Below are positions 10,842 through 19,493 of a stretch of 64,000 bases of DNA, piece after piece. Positions within the stretch are counted from its first letter, which is position 1; the number at the start of each line of letters is the position of its first letter. The notes under the pieces were generated by a model that was not told where the DNA came from, did no database searches, and worked only from the letters and a program-made list of their open reading frames with translations. This DNA comes from Eukaryota sp. TZLM1-RC (taxonomy: Eukaryota; Metamonada: BaSk clade): the NCBI GenBank assembly GCA_040285825.1, contig JAUPSS010000003.1, forward strand, positions 2,852,001-2,916,000, given 5' to 3'. The position numbers were made by a program, and so were the translations under genes.

Positions 10842-10954
10842 ATTTTGGACCAAATGTTTTCCTCAATCAATTCAAGAAATTCCAAACCGATCTCTTTTTA
10901 ATTTACAGTTTTGCTGTAAAAAGCTTCAACAAAAATTGTCAAAGATTTTTGAAA
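10842..10954 (+). repeat. 113-bp internal fragment of family B RT inside Fanzor locus 1
   Basis: Nearly identical to the family B segment at 49814-49922 (region encoding I-W-T-K-C-F to L-S-K-I-F-E). Locus 2 lacks it: the sequence runs from 'aatatcaaca' straight to 'gtttgaaaaatag'. It is neither a 3' end nor tailed with A, and no clear target duplication is visible, so it does not look like a normal retrotransposition product. Confidence 0.7.
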
Positions 10955-11838
10955 AATAGATTTTAAAAATTTTTATTGAAAACTAATGGTAATGAACTGT
11001 TTTTGCCCTTTGAAGGTAAAAATAATGACTCAGAAAACACAGATGAGCTGGATGAACCACCGAAAAAGAAAAGAAGATTAAAAAAAGAAATGAAAAGTGA
11101 CCGCGATGCTAACAAAACCAGAGAAATACAGTCGAAGGGTACTATCAAAATCCCCGTCGAAGACGTAGACATCCAGTCGAAATTTTGCCTGAAATGCCCC
11201 TTATTGGCGTGGATCTGGGACAATCAAGATTATGTGGTTACTTCTTAGATGATAATCAATGTAGAGTTATCCCTTGTCCAACTTTCAGGAGATACATGAC
11301 AAAACCTTCACCCAGTAAACACTCTCCCAACTAATATTCCGTTCAAAATTTCAACCAATATTTGAACCATTGGAATTTGGTCAGGAGGTAAGTGTATTTG
11401 GAAAGTAATCGCCAGAAATGGAAAATAATTAAATTTGATAACCGCAGACGAAAAGAGAGACAGTTCAGAGAGACTCTCAAGAAATTTCAAAGACTGGCCG
11501 GACATCCTGAAAAACTCTACCTTGCTGTGGGTTCTGCTAATTTCCCTTCTCATTGCCGAAAAGTCAATCGATATGGATCAGCAAGGGCTTTCAGAAAATG
11601 GTTGTGTTATCAAAAGGACGTGAAGCACTTGTCAACCAGTGAATTTAATACAAGCAAAATGTCAAGTTGTTGCATGGCCGAGAATATTCAAGCAGGCTCA
11701 TGGCAGATGCGTATTTGTACTGAGTGTAAAATAGTATATGACAGAGATATTTCCGCTGCAAAAAAAATTCAAATTAAGAAGAAAGCGGAATTGTGGCTGG
11801 AAAGATACATTTGCCCAGATGCTCTGTTGAGAAGATGA

Positions 11839-12075
11839 ATGGGGAACCTGAGCATACAGAAACAAAAACTTTTGAGACCGACCTACAAATGCCTTAGTAG
11901 CATTTGGTAGATCCACTTAGATACATGAAGTCACGAGGCCTTGTTCTGTGAAAGCAGTAGGTGTATTTAAGTGAGGTAGCCCATTGATGAAGATCATGAT
12001 TGACTTTGTCAAATGACGCTACATGTCTCTTACAGCCTGTGAGTAGACATTGAGAAAGTTGAAAACAGGAGTGAA
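11839..12075 (+). ncRNA. candidate omegaRNA (fRNA) region of Fanzor locus 1
   Basis: In TnpB/Fanzor systems the guide RNA scaffold is encoded at and after the 3' end of the nuclease gene. This non-coding stretch is kept, with substitutions, at 22862-23151 after locus 2, and both copies lose similarity at the same place ('gaaaacaggagtgaa'). A small hairpin, aaatgc...gcattt at 11887-11905, is kept in locus 2 with a changed loop. This supports an RNA or a transposon end; transcription is not shown. Confidence 0.4.
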
Positions 12076-12139
12076 TTTCACAAGGGAATGCATGATATGT
12101 GAAATTCACAGTAGTTTCATTTTTTAGTCCCTCACAAAA

Positions 12140-13468
12140 ATGACAACCGACCAAATTGAGTTTACAGACATTAGCCATGACAGTGGTATTACTGAGGTAG
12201 ATTCTCTCTGCATGTCCTGTCAAGAAGAAGGGGTTACCCGCATTCTCTTAACAAAAATACCGTTCTTCCGGGAGATTATAGTCATGTCTTTCTCATGTCC
12301 TCACTGTGGTTTCCGCAGTACAGATGTCCAACATGGAGGTGAAATTGCCCCCAAGGGCAGTCGTTTCCAGCTCAAGGTTACTGATGCTGATGATGCAAAT
12401 CGTACCATAGTAAAGTCAGCATTTGCCTCTATTAAAATCCCAGAGCTCGACATTGAGATTCCACCAACCACACAGAAAGGAAGTCTCACAACTGCTGAAG
12501 GAATTGTCTCGAGGATTCTTGAAGACCTCAAGCGTGACCTTCCTCTTAGACGCTCCGTTGATCCTGACCAAGCCACCCAAATTGAAGCTTTTCTCCCGCG
12601 AATTGAAAATCTTTTAATGAACTACAATTACACCCTCATCCTAGATGATATTAGTGGAACATCATTCATCCAGTGGTCGTCGCCCAACCAAACTGATGAA
12701 CGCCTCACTGTGAACCATTATGAGCGAACCAAAGAACAGACTTCCGCTCTTGGTCTTGTTCCTGAAGAACTTAAGGTGGAAGAGACCCATGGAAAGGCTG
12801 TTGGTGATTATAAAGCAATCATAAGGGACGCTCACATTGCAGAAAGATTTAAAGATAGAATCAAAGACCCCAAGGAGGTTTATGTCTTGCCTGTTTCTTG
12901 TTATCTTTGTCAGAGCCCAGGTGAGCTGAAGTGTTGTGAGTGTGAAATTCCTTATTTTAAAACAATAGTTTTGATGGCTTTCACCTGTGAGAATTGTGGG
13001 TATAAGAACACTGAAGTTAAGGCAACTGGGGAGGTTGAAGATAAAGGAAGGCGACACGTGTTGAGGGTCATGAATGAGGTTGACTTGAAACGTGACTTTC
13101 TCAAGTCTGATTATGCTTCTGTGGACATTCCAGAGATTGATCTTCATGTTACCCCTGGTACTCTTGGAGGTTTCTTCACTACAATCGAAGGTCTTGTTAT
13201 CAAATGTAAAGAACAATTAGAAGCTTCAAATGCTTTTTATATTGGGGACTCTTCTACTGTAGAAGATCAGATTAAGTTTAAGACTTTTATTTCTTCAATG
13301 GAGAATCTACTTAATTTGGAGAAACCTTTTACTATAATATTGGATGACCCTGTTGGAAATTCCTATATTCAAGCTACAGATGATGATGTTTCAAAAGATG
13401 AAGGTCTTTCAGTTGAAGAGTATGAAAGAACCGCGTCACAAAATGAAGAACTTGGAATTCAAAAGTAG
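12140..13468 (+). CDS. ZPR1: ZPR1-type zinc-finger protein
   Basis: Intact 442-residue protein, the usual size for ZPR1, with two tandem copies of the ZPR1 unit. The first C4 finger is C-M-S-C ... CPHCGFRSTDV (about residues 27-60) and the second C-Y-L-C ... CENCGYKNTEV (about 254-290). Each is followed by the family's beta-rich A/B domain, including I-L-D-D-I-S-G-T-S-F-I and I-L-D-D-P-V-G-N-S-Y-I. ZPR1 binds translation elongation factor eEF1A as a folding and assembly factor and moves to the nucleus upon growth stimulation. The ATG at 12140 is followed at once by ZPR1-like sequence. It starts 65 bp past Fanzor locus 1. Confidence 0.93.
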   Translation: MTTDQIEFTDISHDSGITEVDSLCMSCQEEGVTRILLTKIPFFREIIVMSFSCPHCGFRSTDVQHGGEIAPKGSRFQLKVTDADDANRTIVKSAFASIKIPELDIEIPPTTQKGSLTTAEGIVSRILEDLKRDLPLRRSVDPDQATQIEAFLPRIENLLMNYNYTLILDDISGTSFIQWSSPNQTDERLTVNHYERTKEQTSALGLVPEELKVEETHGKAVGDYKAIIRDAHIAERFKDRIKDPKEVYVLPVSCYLCQSPGELKCCECEIPYFKTIVLMAFTCENCGYKNTEVKATGEVEDKGRRHVLRVMNEVDLKRDFLKSDYASVDIPEIDLHVTPGTLGGFFTTIEGLVIKCKEQLEASNAFYIGDSSTVEDQIKFKTFISSMENLLNLEKPFTIILDDPVGNSYIQATDDDVSKDEGLSVEEYERTASQNEELGIQK

Positions 13469-13661
13469 TCAGCTTTTTCAGTCATTTAATAAAATAGTTT
13501 TTACTTTTTTTTAAATAGTTTTTACTTTGTTTGTTACTAACTATTTACAAAAGTTTAAAAGATTGTTGTCATCGTAATCTGTTTACTATTCTGCTAAAAA
13601 TTCTTTGTATTGCAGGTCATGTAACTTTGCCTTACTAACTGTGAATAAGTGTAACAAAAAG
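13469..13661. other. ZPR1 3' region, no gene seen
   Basis: AT-rich stretch after ZPR1 with an AATAAA-like signal (taataaaatag near 13488). It leads into the Fanzor-like segment before the CDKAL1-like gene. Confidence 0.4.
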
Positions 13662-13828
13662 GTAAGTCAATGCTGTTCTTAATATGATTCATGTTGTAGA
13701 TCAGTCTCTTTAAGGAAATGAAAGTCCTCAAGTTTTGACATGATTTTGATTCATTTCATCTTCATATTCCAGTAATCTCAACTGGTTACTACTATTTGAC
13801 AATTATCTGCTAGTAGCCGATGTCTAGT
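13662..13828 (+). repeat. Fanzor 3'-end-like segment before the CDKAL1-like gene
   Basis: Aligns over its full length with 17863-18020: 'tcaatgctgttcttaatatg', 'gaaatgaaag', 'cctcaagttttga', 'ttactactatttgaca' and 'tagccgatgtc' all match. The frame around 13667-13725 still reads V-N-A-V-L-N-M-I-H-V-V-D, the RuvC-III tail of the 17.6-kb Fanzor relic. The end overlaps the start codon of the next gene at 13820. The segment begins with GTAAGT after AAAAAG and ends in TAG, so a 5' UTR intron that reuses this sequence cannot be excluded. Confidence 0.55.
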
Positions 13829-15262
13829 TGTAATGATCTGGAGGATTGTTTAGATCAGATCACACTTTCTGTCCAGAATGACTCTACCTTATCATTTGAC
13901 ATTCCTCCTCAATACTACAATAAAACTATCGCAGTTCTTACATATGGTTGTGCCCATAATCAGGCAGACTCTGAACTCATCATGGGCGTCCTATCAGCGG
14001 CTGGCTTCAACGTTCTCGACATCAACCCTAAAACCAATTACTCTGATGCCTTTGCTGCTGACTGTGTGGTTGTGAATGGGTGTGTTGTGGTCGATGTTTC
14101 CGAAAACTCTTTCTTCCGTGCTGTCAGAGAAGCCAAAGAAAGACACCAACCTGTTGTGGTTGCGGGCTGTGTAGCTCAGACTAACCACAAAGACCCCCGT
14201 CTTTCACATACCTGCAACATTGGGACAGATGGACAGGTTGAAGTGGCGAATGCTGTGGTTGCTGCCATGGAAGGTAGGGAGTTCAAAGTTACAAAAAGAA
14301 GGAGCAAGAAGTCTGTATTGGAAGCCCTAGATACCTGTGGAAATCCCTTGTCCCTACCCAGCAGGCGAAGGAATCCGTTTATAGAGATTTTACCTATTTG
14401 TCAGGGTTGTTTGTCTCACTGCACTTACTGTAAAACCCGACTGGCACGAGGGGGTTTAGTTTCCTTTCCGAAAAAGTCAATCATATCACGTGTTGTTGAC
14501 GCTTGCTTACGTGGCGCTGTCGAGATTTATTTAACAGGAGAAGATACTTTTTGTTATGGCAAAGATTTTGATTTTGAATACGATATTGTTGATTTGCTTT
14601 TGGAATTATTAGATTCGATCAAGAATTTTAATTGTAGAATAAGAATTGGCCATTCTAATCCTCAGCACGTTTTACCATTAATTTCAAAAATTAAATCAAC
14701 TGGGCTGTTCAAACATCCGAACCTTTTCAGATTCTTACATTTACCACTTCAATCAGGAAGTCAATCAGTTCTGATAGATATGAAACGTGATCATGACGTG
14801 ACAATGTGGAAAGATGCAGCACTGGCACTTACAGAAGAAGGAGTTTCAATCACCACTGATATCATTGTAGGATATCCCACTGAGACGAGAAGAGATCACC
14901 TTGACACTCTGTCAGTTCTAGATTCAATCAAACCAACAATGACTAATCTAACCCAGTTCTTCCCAAGACCAGGGACTCCAGCTGCAAAGCTAAAAAGAGT
15001 GCCGGCTGATGAAGTCAAGAGGAGGTCAAAAGAAATTCATAATTGGTTGACTTTGCTTGACCCTTTCAGTAAGTATTTAAATACTTGTATTAGTTGTTTC
15101 GTTTATGGTAAGGCTCACGATGGAGTCAAAACTGCCTGTCATTCTATTGAGTTTATTCAAGTTTTAGTGGAAGGTAATTATGAACCTGGTCAAAAACTGA
15201 TTGTTCTTATTACTGATTGTAGTAGGTGGCATTTGAAGGGCAGGGTTGTGGAAAATTCGTAG
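13820..15262 (+). CDS. CDKAL1: tRNA N6-threonylcarbamoyladenosine methylthiotransferase, CDKAL1-like
   Basis: Intact 480-residue radical-SAM methylthiotransferase. The N-terminal cluster cysteines are C44 (YGCAHNQADSE), C88 and C117 (AGCVAQ). The radical-SAM CxxxCxxC is C197/C201/C204. A C-terminal TRAM-like part follows. The G-C-A/S-H-N-Q-x-D-S-E form is typical of the eukaryotic/archaeal MtaB/CDKAL1 branch, which converts t6A37 to ms2t6A37 in tRNA-Lys(UUU). It is shorter than animal CDKAL1, and I see no hydrophobic ER-anchoring tail. The ATG overlaps the conserved end of the preceding Fanzor-like repeat. Confidence 0.9.
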   Translation: MSSCNDLEDCLDQITLSVQNDSTLSFDIPPQYYNKTIAVLTYGCAHNQADSELIMGVLSAAGFNVLDINPKTNYSDAFAADCVVVNGCVVVDVSENSFFRAVREAKERHQPVVVAGCVAQTNHKDPRLSHTCNIGTDGQVEVANAVVAAMEGREFKVTKRRSKKSVLEALDTCGNPLSLPSRRRNPFIEILPICQGCLSHCTYCKTRLARGGLVSFPKKSIISRVVDACLRGAVEIYLTGEDTFCYGKDFDFEYDIVDLLLELLDSIKNFNCRIRIGHSNPQHVLPLISKIKSTGLFKHPNLFRFLHLPLQSGSQSVLIDMKRDHDVTMWKDAALALTEEGVSITTDIIVGYPTETRRDHLDTLSVLDSIKPTMTNLTQFFPRPGTPAAKLKRVPADEVKRRSKEIHNWLTLLDPFSKYLNTCISCFVYGKAHDGVKTACHSIEFIQVLVEGNYEPGQKLIVLITDCSRWHLKGRVVENS

Positions 15263-15303
15263 TTTTAATATTTAGTTTTTTTTAGAAATAATTTTATTTA
15301 AAT

Positions 15304-16392
15304 TTAAAAACAGTCGTTACATCTAAAAAGACCATGATTACATATTCTATTTACACTTAATATAGGACTAAAATTATTTGAAAAAGTCTTTGTATTTCCA
15401 GTAATTTTGACCTCCTTTATTGACCTGGGGATGGACTCGACAAGGATTCCTCTACAATCAAGTTCAATCTCTCTTAGAGTGACTGAAATTTTCGAAAAAA
15501 GATCAGCTCGGGCTTTGGTAACATCATTAAATATTGAATCTAAACATCCTTTTAGTTTGATTAAACAAGCAAATTCTGGAAGAATTTGGTTGGGATTAAT
15601 TTCCACACCATTTAATTCTCTTAATTTTGGCAACTTAGAAACAACATCAAACAAAGGCGAATTGCTTGACATTTCACAGTTCAAAACTCTTAATTTTGAA
15701 AATTTCAACAAAACTTGAGACTGACGAATAGAGCTCACTGTCAGCTCTTGATGACTATGCAACAACGTGTCAGGATCGACAGTTGAGCACCACCTAGAGA
15801 ATGAACCATATTCTATGGAAAGCTCCTTCAACGGCTGGTTGGCAAGAGAGTCAAGTAGAGCAGGAATTGCAGAAGATGGAGCGTGGTAGAGGACTACGGA
15901 GGAGAGAACAGAGGGTTGGGAAGAGAGAAATGAAGAAAGGTCGACATAGGGGAAGCAAAAGGAGAAATCTAAAAGAAGTGACTTGTTGGTGTTTGTGAAG
16001 GTCGAAAAGAGATCAGTTTGAAAATTTGAAACCTTGACATCTCTGCAATGACCTGACCATTGGCACGACAACTCAATGAAAGAATTTTCAAAGGATAGAG
16101 AAAGGGAAGGAAAAAAAGCAAAGAGCCTGGGCTCTACCTCATTCTTGAACGACTGGGTAAGAAGCTTGTAATGGGAGGAGGGAAAAGAGAGGTGTTGTAG
16201 ACCAGAAGCCATGTAGAGAAGGGGTGGAAGGTTGGGAGTGACTAGAGAAGAGGTGATGGAAAGATCTGTTAGGGTTGGCATGGTGGAATGAAGAGCAGAG
16301 AGGAACGGTGAAGAGACGGACTGGAGCTTAACTAATGTGTTGAGGCTGCATTGGCGAAGGAACAGAGGATAAAGAGTGCGTGGGAGAAACAT
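15304..16392 (-). CDS. F-box-like / leucine-rich repeat protein
   Basis: A single 362-codon frame starting at the ATG at 16392 (the open frame extends a few codons upstream without an ATG). The N-terminus, M-F-L-P-R-T-L-Y-P-L-F-L-R-Q-C followed by N-T-L-V-K-L-Q-S-V-S-S-P-F, resembles an F-box helix set. The rest has irregular Leu-rich segments such as L-P-K-L-R-E-L-N-G-V-E and L-K-E-L-S-I-E. Such proteins usually select substrates for SCF ubiquitin ligases, but here this is only suggested by pattern. It is convergent with the CDKAL1-like gene, with a 41-bp gap. Confidence 0.55.
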   Translation of the reverse strand: MFLPRTLYPLFLRQCSLNTLVKLQSVSSPFLSALHSTMPTLTDLSITSSLVTPNLPPLLYMASGLQHLSFPSSHYKLLTQSFKNEVEPRLFAFFPSLSLSFENSFIELSCQWSGHCRDVKVSNFQTDLFSTFTNTNKSLLLDFSFCFPYVDLSSFLSSQPSVLSSVVLYHAPSSAIPALLDSLANQPLKELSIEYGSFSRWCSTVDPDTLLHSHQELTVSSIRQSQVLLKFSKLRVLNCEMSSNSPLFDVVSKLPKLRELNGVEINPNQILPEFACLIKLKGCLDSIFNDVTKARADLFSKISVTLREIELDCRGILVESIPRSIKEVKITGNTKTFSNNFSPILSVNRICNHGLFRCNDCF

Positions 16393-16839
16393 GTCAAAAG
16401 AAAAAGTGAAAGATGAAAACTCCAAGATATTTAAGGAAACTCAAAAGTACGAGGAGAGGATAACATGGTATATAACAAGCAGAGTGGTGGTCATAATGAG
16501 TGATCCAGATGAATTACCAACCATCAACAAAGAGATCATATAAACACAAGCATAATATCAGTGCCATGAATTTCCTGTAGAAGACGACAGTAATATCCAA
16601 AAGAGGGAGTGGCTGAAGATCGGGATGATCCTGGGAATCAAAACGAAACACGTGATTTTCATTCCCTCAAAAACACCAGATTGACGATAATACTTGCCTC
16701 CCTGGAATACGAACAGGGCCAATTATATCTTGATGTTTCTTCGTGCCCTAGTGAAATATGAATATCATCTTTGCTGCTGTTTGTTGCCCCGACTTCAATA
16801 GGCCATGATCAATATTGTTCCCAATTCAACAACATTCTA
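16393..16839. other. upstream region of the LRR gene, no gene seen
   Basis: Holds the 5' flank of the minus-strand LRR gene. No coding frame or RNA gene was found; it grades into the old family A relic at its right. Confidence 0.4.
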
Positions 16840-17640
16840 AGGTCGTAATGTATAAATGCAAAAAACTTTTGTTCTTGAATTGTAAAATAATAAGCACATT
16901 TCAAGATTTGACATATAAAACAATCGATATTTTCCTCAATCTTCTTCCCAGAATCAGAATTCAATTATTATGAGATACACTCTGCGAACACTTTATCATA
17001 ATAACCCGAAGCGAATCATTCCGAACATATAAACAGGACTGATGTTTTAGATTACGTTTGTCATTCATTGTTGTTGAAAAAAATGCATGTGAAAATAAGC
17101 CATCAGATTCAGCACTATGCGTAATTATTGTGCCAGGAGGGTGGGGCTATGTGCTTATAATGAATCATTTGTAACAAAAATGAGACTCTACTAAAATATT
17201 CCAATTAATCAACTTGAAAAGAAATCTATCTAATGGTCTTTGGCTAGCGTTAAGTGACATGCAGTAATTGTTATGTAGTTTATTACGCACAGCAATTGTC
17301 TTCTTCCTACTTGAACACAATCTAATTACCTCTGAACAAAAATGTAATACTAAAGCTATCAGATGCCATTCAAGAGTAACATATTCATAACTCACCTTGC
17401 CTTCCGCAGTCAACTTTTCAAGATTGAACTGGTTGTTCTTCCTTAAATGATGCTGTCAGAGACATATTTTCAATACTGCAAAAAATGCACAAATTTCGTG
17501 TGCAACCAGCCTTTGTTGTAGTAAAACACTGTCATTGAATAATTTTGTTATGTTGACAGACAGGATATTCAGTGGAACTTAATTGGTGCGATTGGAATTT
17601 TACAGGGCTGCAATCATATATACATTACAACATTGACAGT
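16840..17640 (+). pseudogene. ancient family A non-LTR retrotransposon relic
   Basis: Broken translation in changing frames matches the family A protein at 50832-53669. I read R-Y-F-P-Q-S near 16925, Y-T-L-R-T near 16975, C-E-N-K-P-S-D-S near 17090-17115, V-I-I-V-P, N-E-S-F-V-T-K-M-R-L-Y near 17160, N-I-P-I-N-Q-L near 17200 and D-A-V-R-D near 17450. Stops and shifts are frequent, so this is an old copy. Confidence 0.7.
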
Positions 17641-18020
17641 ACAACATTGACAGTCAAAAAGTGTGCTTACAGAGACTTTTATTAAAAAAGTGTTGCGCGA
17701 AACGAACTTGTCGACGCCATGCATGTGTACTCGAGGGAAAAGAAGGCGAAAATGTAAAGAAACATCGAGTACCTAAACCAAGACCTAACAGGAGAGCAAA
17801 GACTCCAACGGTCCTTAGACATGGATAACTCACTTGCAAGAAGTGTGGATGTCTATGAAATCGTAATGTCAATGCTGTTCTTAATATGATTCATGTTGTT
17901 GATGAGTATATCAAAGGAAATGAAAGACCTCAAGTTTTGAAAAGATTTCTTCATATTCTAGTAATCTCAACGGGTTACTACTATTTGACATTTTTGTGCT
18001 GCTAGCCGATGTCCAACTTG
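17641..18020 (+). pseudogene. Fanzor (TnpB-like) C-terminal relic before the coiled-coil gene
   Basis: One frame reads R-T-C-R-R-C-H, a basic Pro-rich linker (K-K-H-R-V-P-K-P-R-P-N-R), V-L-R-H-G, T-C-K-K-C-G-C, then a stop in place of Trp, N-R-N-V-N-A-V-L-N-M, and K-G-N-E-R-P-Q-V-L-K-R-F. This is the Fanzor zinc ribbon and RuvC-III order, with G-x-x-R-P at the end. The RuvC-III catalytic Asp is Asn. Two in-frame stops interrupt it. The frame would end at TAG 18003-18005, inside the conserved 'tgctgctagccgatgtc' end. RuvC-I is absent. Confidence 0.75.
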
Positions 18021-18022
18021 AC

Positions 18023-18562
18023 ATGGATAACCTCTATATAACAAGGTCTCCAAACATAGGCAACAAGGATGATGAAGAAATACGACAGATTCTCAATGAT
18101 TTACCAGAACCCATCACTGAAGGTGACCGTTCTCTCTCTTCAGATTCTCTAGGTGAGGCTCCCTCAGGTGAGCTATCTGATCATAACAATACTAGTCTTA
18201 ATTATACACAAAGTCCCAACTGCGTTCCTTTTTCTAGGTTTTTAGAGCCATCTCATGACCGCTCTACGTCCTCTGCCCCTGCTGCTGTGACGTCTGCTAT
18301 AGCTAACCTTCTTTCTGATGAAGAAACCTCACCAGATGTAGAGATTTTTAAACTTCAGCAGCAAGTAGAAGCTCTGCAGACTGAAGTTGAACGCCTTTTG
18401 GTGGAAAATGCTCAACTTAGAGAAGAGAATAGTAAAAGAACCTCCACTGATGATTCTACTTCAAAAATTCAAATGCTCATCAACAGAAGTAAAGCTGAAA
18501 GAGTAAAAGAAAGACAACGGTATAGTAATTTAATCACTCAATTAGGACAATTAGAAAGTTGA
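18023..18562 (+). CDS. hypothetical coiled-coil protein
   Basis: A 180-codon frame from the ATG at 18023. The first half is acidic and Ser/Pro-rich (low complexity). Residues ~112-140 (V-E-I-F-K-L-Q-Q-Q-V-E-A-L-Q-T-E-V-E) have clear heptads, so a coiled coil is expected, and a basic helix follows (S-K-A-E-R-V-K-E-R-Q-R-Y). No family recognised; a bZIP-like or scaffold role cannot be decided. The ATG in the upstream repeat (18009) is out of frame. A further upstream exon is possible. Confidence 0.6.
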   Translation: MDNLYITRSPNIGNKDDEEIRQILNDLPEPITEGDRSLSSDSLGEAPSGELSDHNNTSLNYTQSPNCVPFSRFLEPSHDRSTSSAPAAVTSAIANLLSDEETSPDVEIFKLQQQVEALQTEVERLLVENAQLREENSKRTSTDDSTSKIQMLINRSKAERVKERQRYSNLITQLGQLES

Positions 18563-19379
18563 ATTTGTGTCTAGAAAATACCACTGAAAATGGTATTGTG
18601 TTATAGTTTAATATTTCTTAAATGTTATTAAGTTTTTTGTGAGGTTTTGGATTTTGTAAACAATTATTATTATCATAATACAATTTCTGATGTAGATATT
18701 CCATGTTCAAAATTTGGTATACTGGAAGGATAGCCAATATTTTGAGATCTTTTTCTTTTTGCATAGTATTAGATTTTTGTCGATGCTTTAATTTATTCAA
18801 GACAGAATTCTTTTCTGGTGAACAAACCTGCAGATAAACTCTTGGAATTAGAAATTATTTCAATAAGCCTAGTATTGTACAAAAGAGCAAAGTAATTCTC
18901 ACACAAATAATCAGTATCTAAATTTGAAAGAAGAGTTTTACAATATAACAAAAAAGAGTGTAGTTGTAACTGGGTGCAAGATAATAAAGGCTCTATTATT
19001 GATAAATGCAACTGCGAGTGTGCTGAGTACTCATAAGAACTAGCAAAAGTATAAATACTTGCAAATCCCATTAAATTTTCTGCAAGTAGTGAATAAAGAC
19101 AAATTTTATATGAAAAAACAGATATTGAAAAAACAGAAATTTATCGTGCTCCTTCAAACCTCATTGCTGGAAAAGCCGTATTTTCATAAAAAAAAGATTT
19201 GCCCTACTGAAAATTCAAAATAAAAATAAAAATTTAACTCTATTAATAGTAATAAAAGTTCGAAATAAACAATTTCTTGGATATAAATATTACAGATCAC
19301 ACTTGACAAATTAAAAGTATAACTAATGGAACGAAATTTAATGAACCAAGATTGAACCAAGATTGAGATGTCTATTCGC
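18563..19379. other. no gene; contains a short RT fragment
   Basis: AT-rich. At 18706-18822 (plus strand) about 115 bp resemble the family B RT segment 49467-49575 and, more closely, the relic at 40622-40740 ('aatttggtatact', 'ttttgagatctttt', 'atttattcaagacagaattc'). It is internal to the RT and has no 3' end. The rest has only minor frames. I see no RNA gene. Confidence 0.5.
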
Positions 19380-19493
19380 CATGGGCTTACCATGTGTAAA
19401 TCATGCGAATGTTTGTGGAATAGAAATCGAAATGTTTCGTTAAATATGATGGCAATGATGAGAAGCACAGGTAAAAGGTGGAGACAGCCCGTA
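19380..19493 (+). pseudogene. short Fanzor-like zinc ribbon / RuvC-III relic
   Basis: An open stretch reads H-G-L-T-M-C-K-S-C-E-C-L-W-N-R-N-R-N-V-S-L-N-M and then R-S-T-G-K-R-W-R-Q-P. This parallels R-H-G-x-L-T-C-K-K-C-G-C-L ... N-R-N-V-N-A-V-L-N-M in the 17.6-kb relic, including Asn in place of the catalytic Asp. No further Fanzor parts are readable on the left. It lies ~165 bp before Fanzor locus 2 and is a separate remnant. Confidence 0.6.

Larger units (their letters stand above)
9768..12075 (+). pseudogene. Fanzor (TnpB-like) locus 1, degenerate, with conserved 3' tail
   Basis: A Fanzor gene read in pieces. An N-terminal helical part spans 9870-10370, and further N-terminal parts follow to 10840. 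Then come L-K-T-N-G (TnpB-like TDG block) near 10977, RuvC-I P-L-I-G-V-D-L-G near 11200-11220 (in another frame), A-V-G-S-A-N-F-P near 11525, S-E-F-N-T-S-K with the first CxxC-like pair near 11640, C-T-E-C, and RuvC-III Y-D-R-D-I-S-A-A near 11735-11760. It stops at 11836-11838. Frames are broken near 10371 (TGA shared with locus 2), 10660, 10842-10954 (retrotransposon filler), 11140 and 11340. About 240 nt after the stop are shared with locus 2. ZPR1 starts 65 bp beyond the end. Confidence 0.8.

Noticed and set aside
10375-10901. Small independent genes between Fanzor locus 1 pieces
   Set aside because: They align with locus 2 as parts of one Fanzor N-terminal region separated by stops and shifts.
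13662-13819. Shared 5' UTR intron family (introner) before three genes
   Set aside because: GTAAGT...TAG fits, but the same segment encodes a Fanzor RuvC-III end in the 17.6-kb copy. Transposon origin is the simpler explanation; use as an intron is left open in the findings.
17996-18022. GTG start for the coiled-coil gene
   Set aside because: Not a usual nuclear start; the first in-frame ATG is at 18023.
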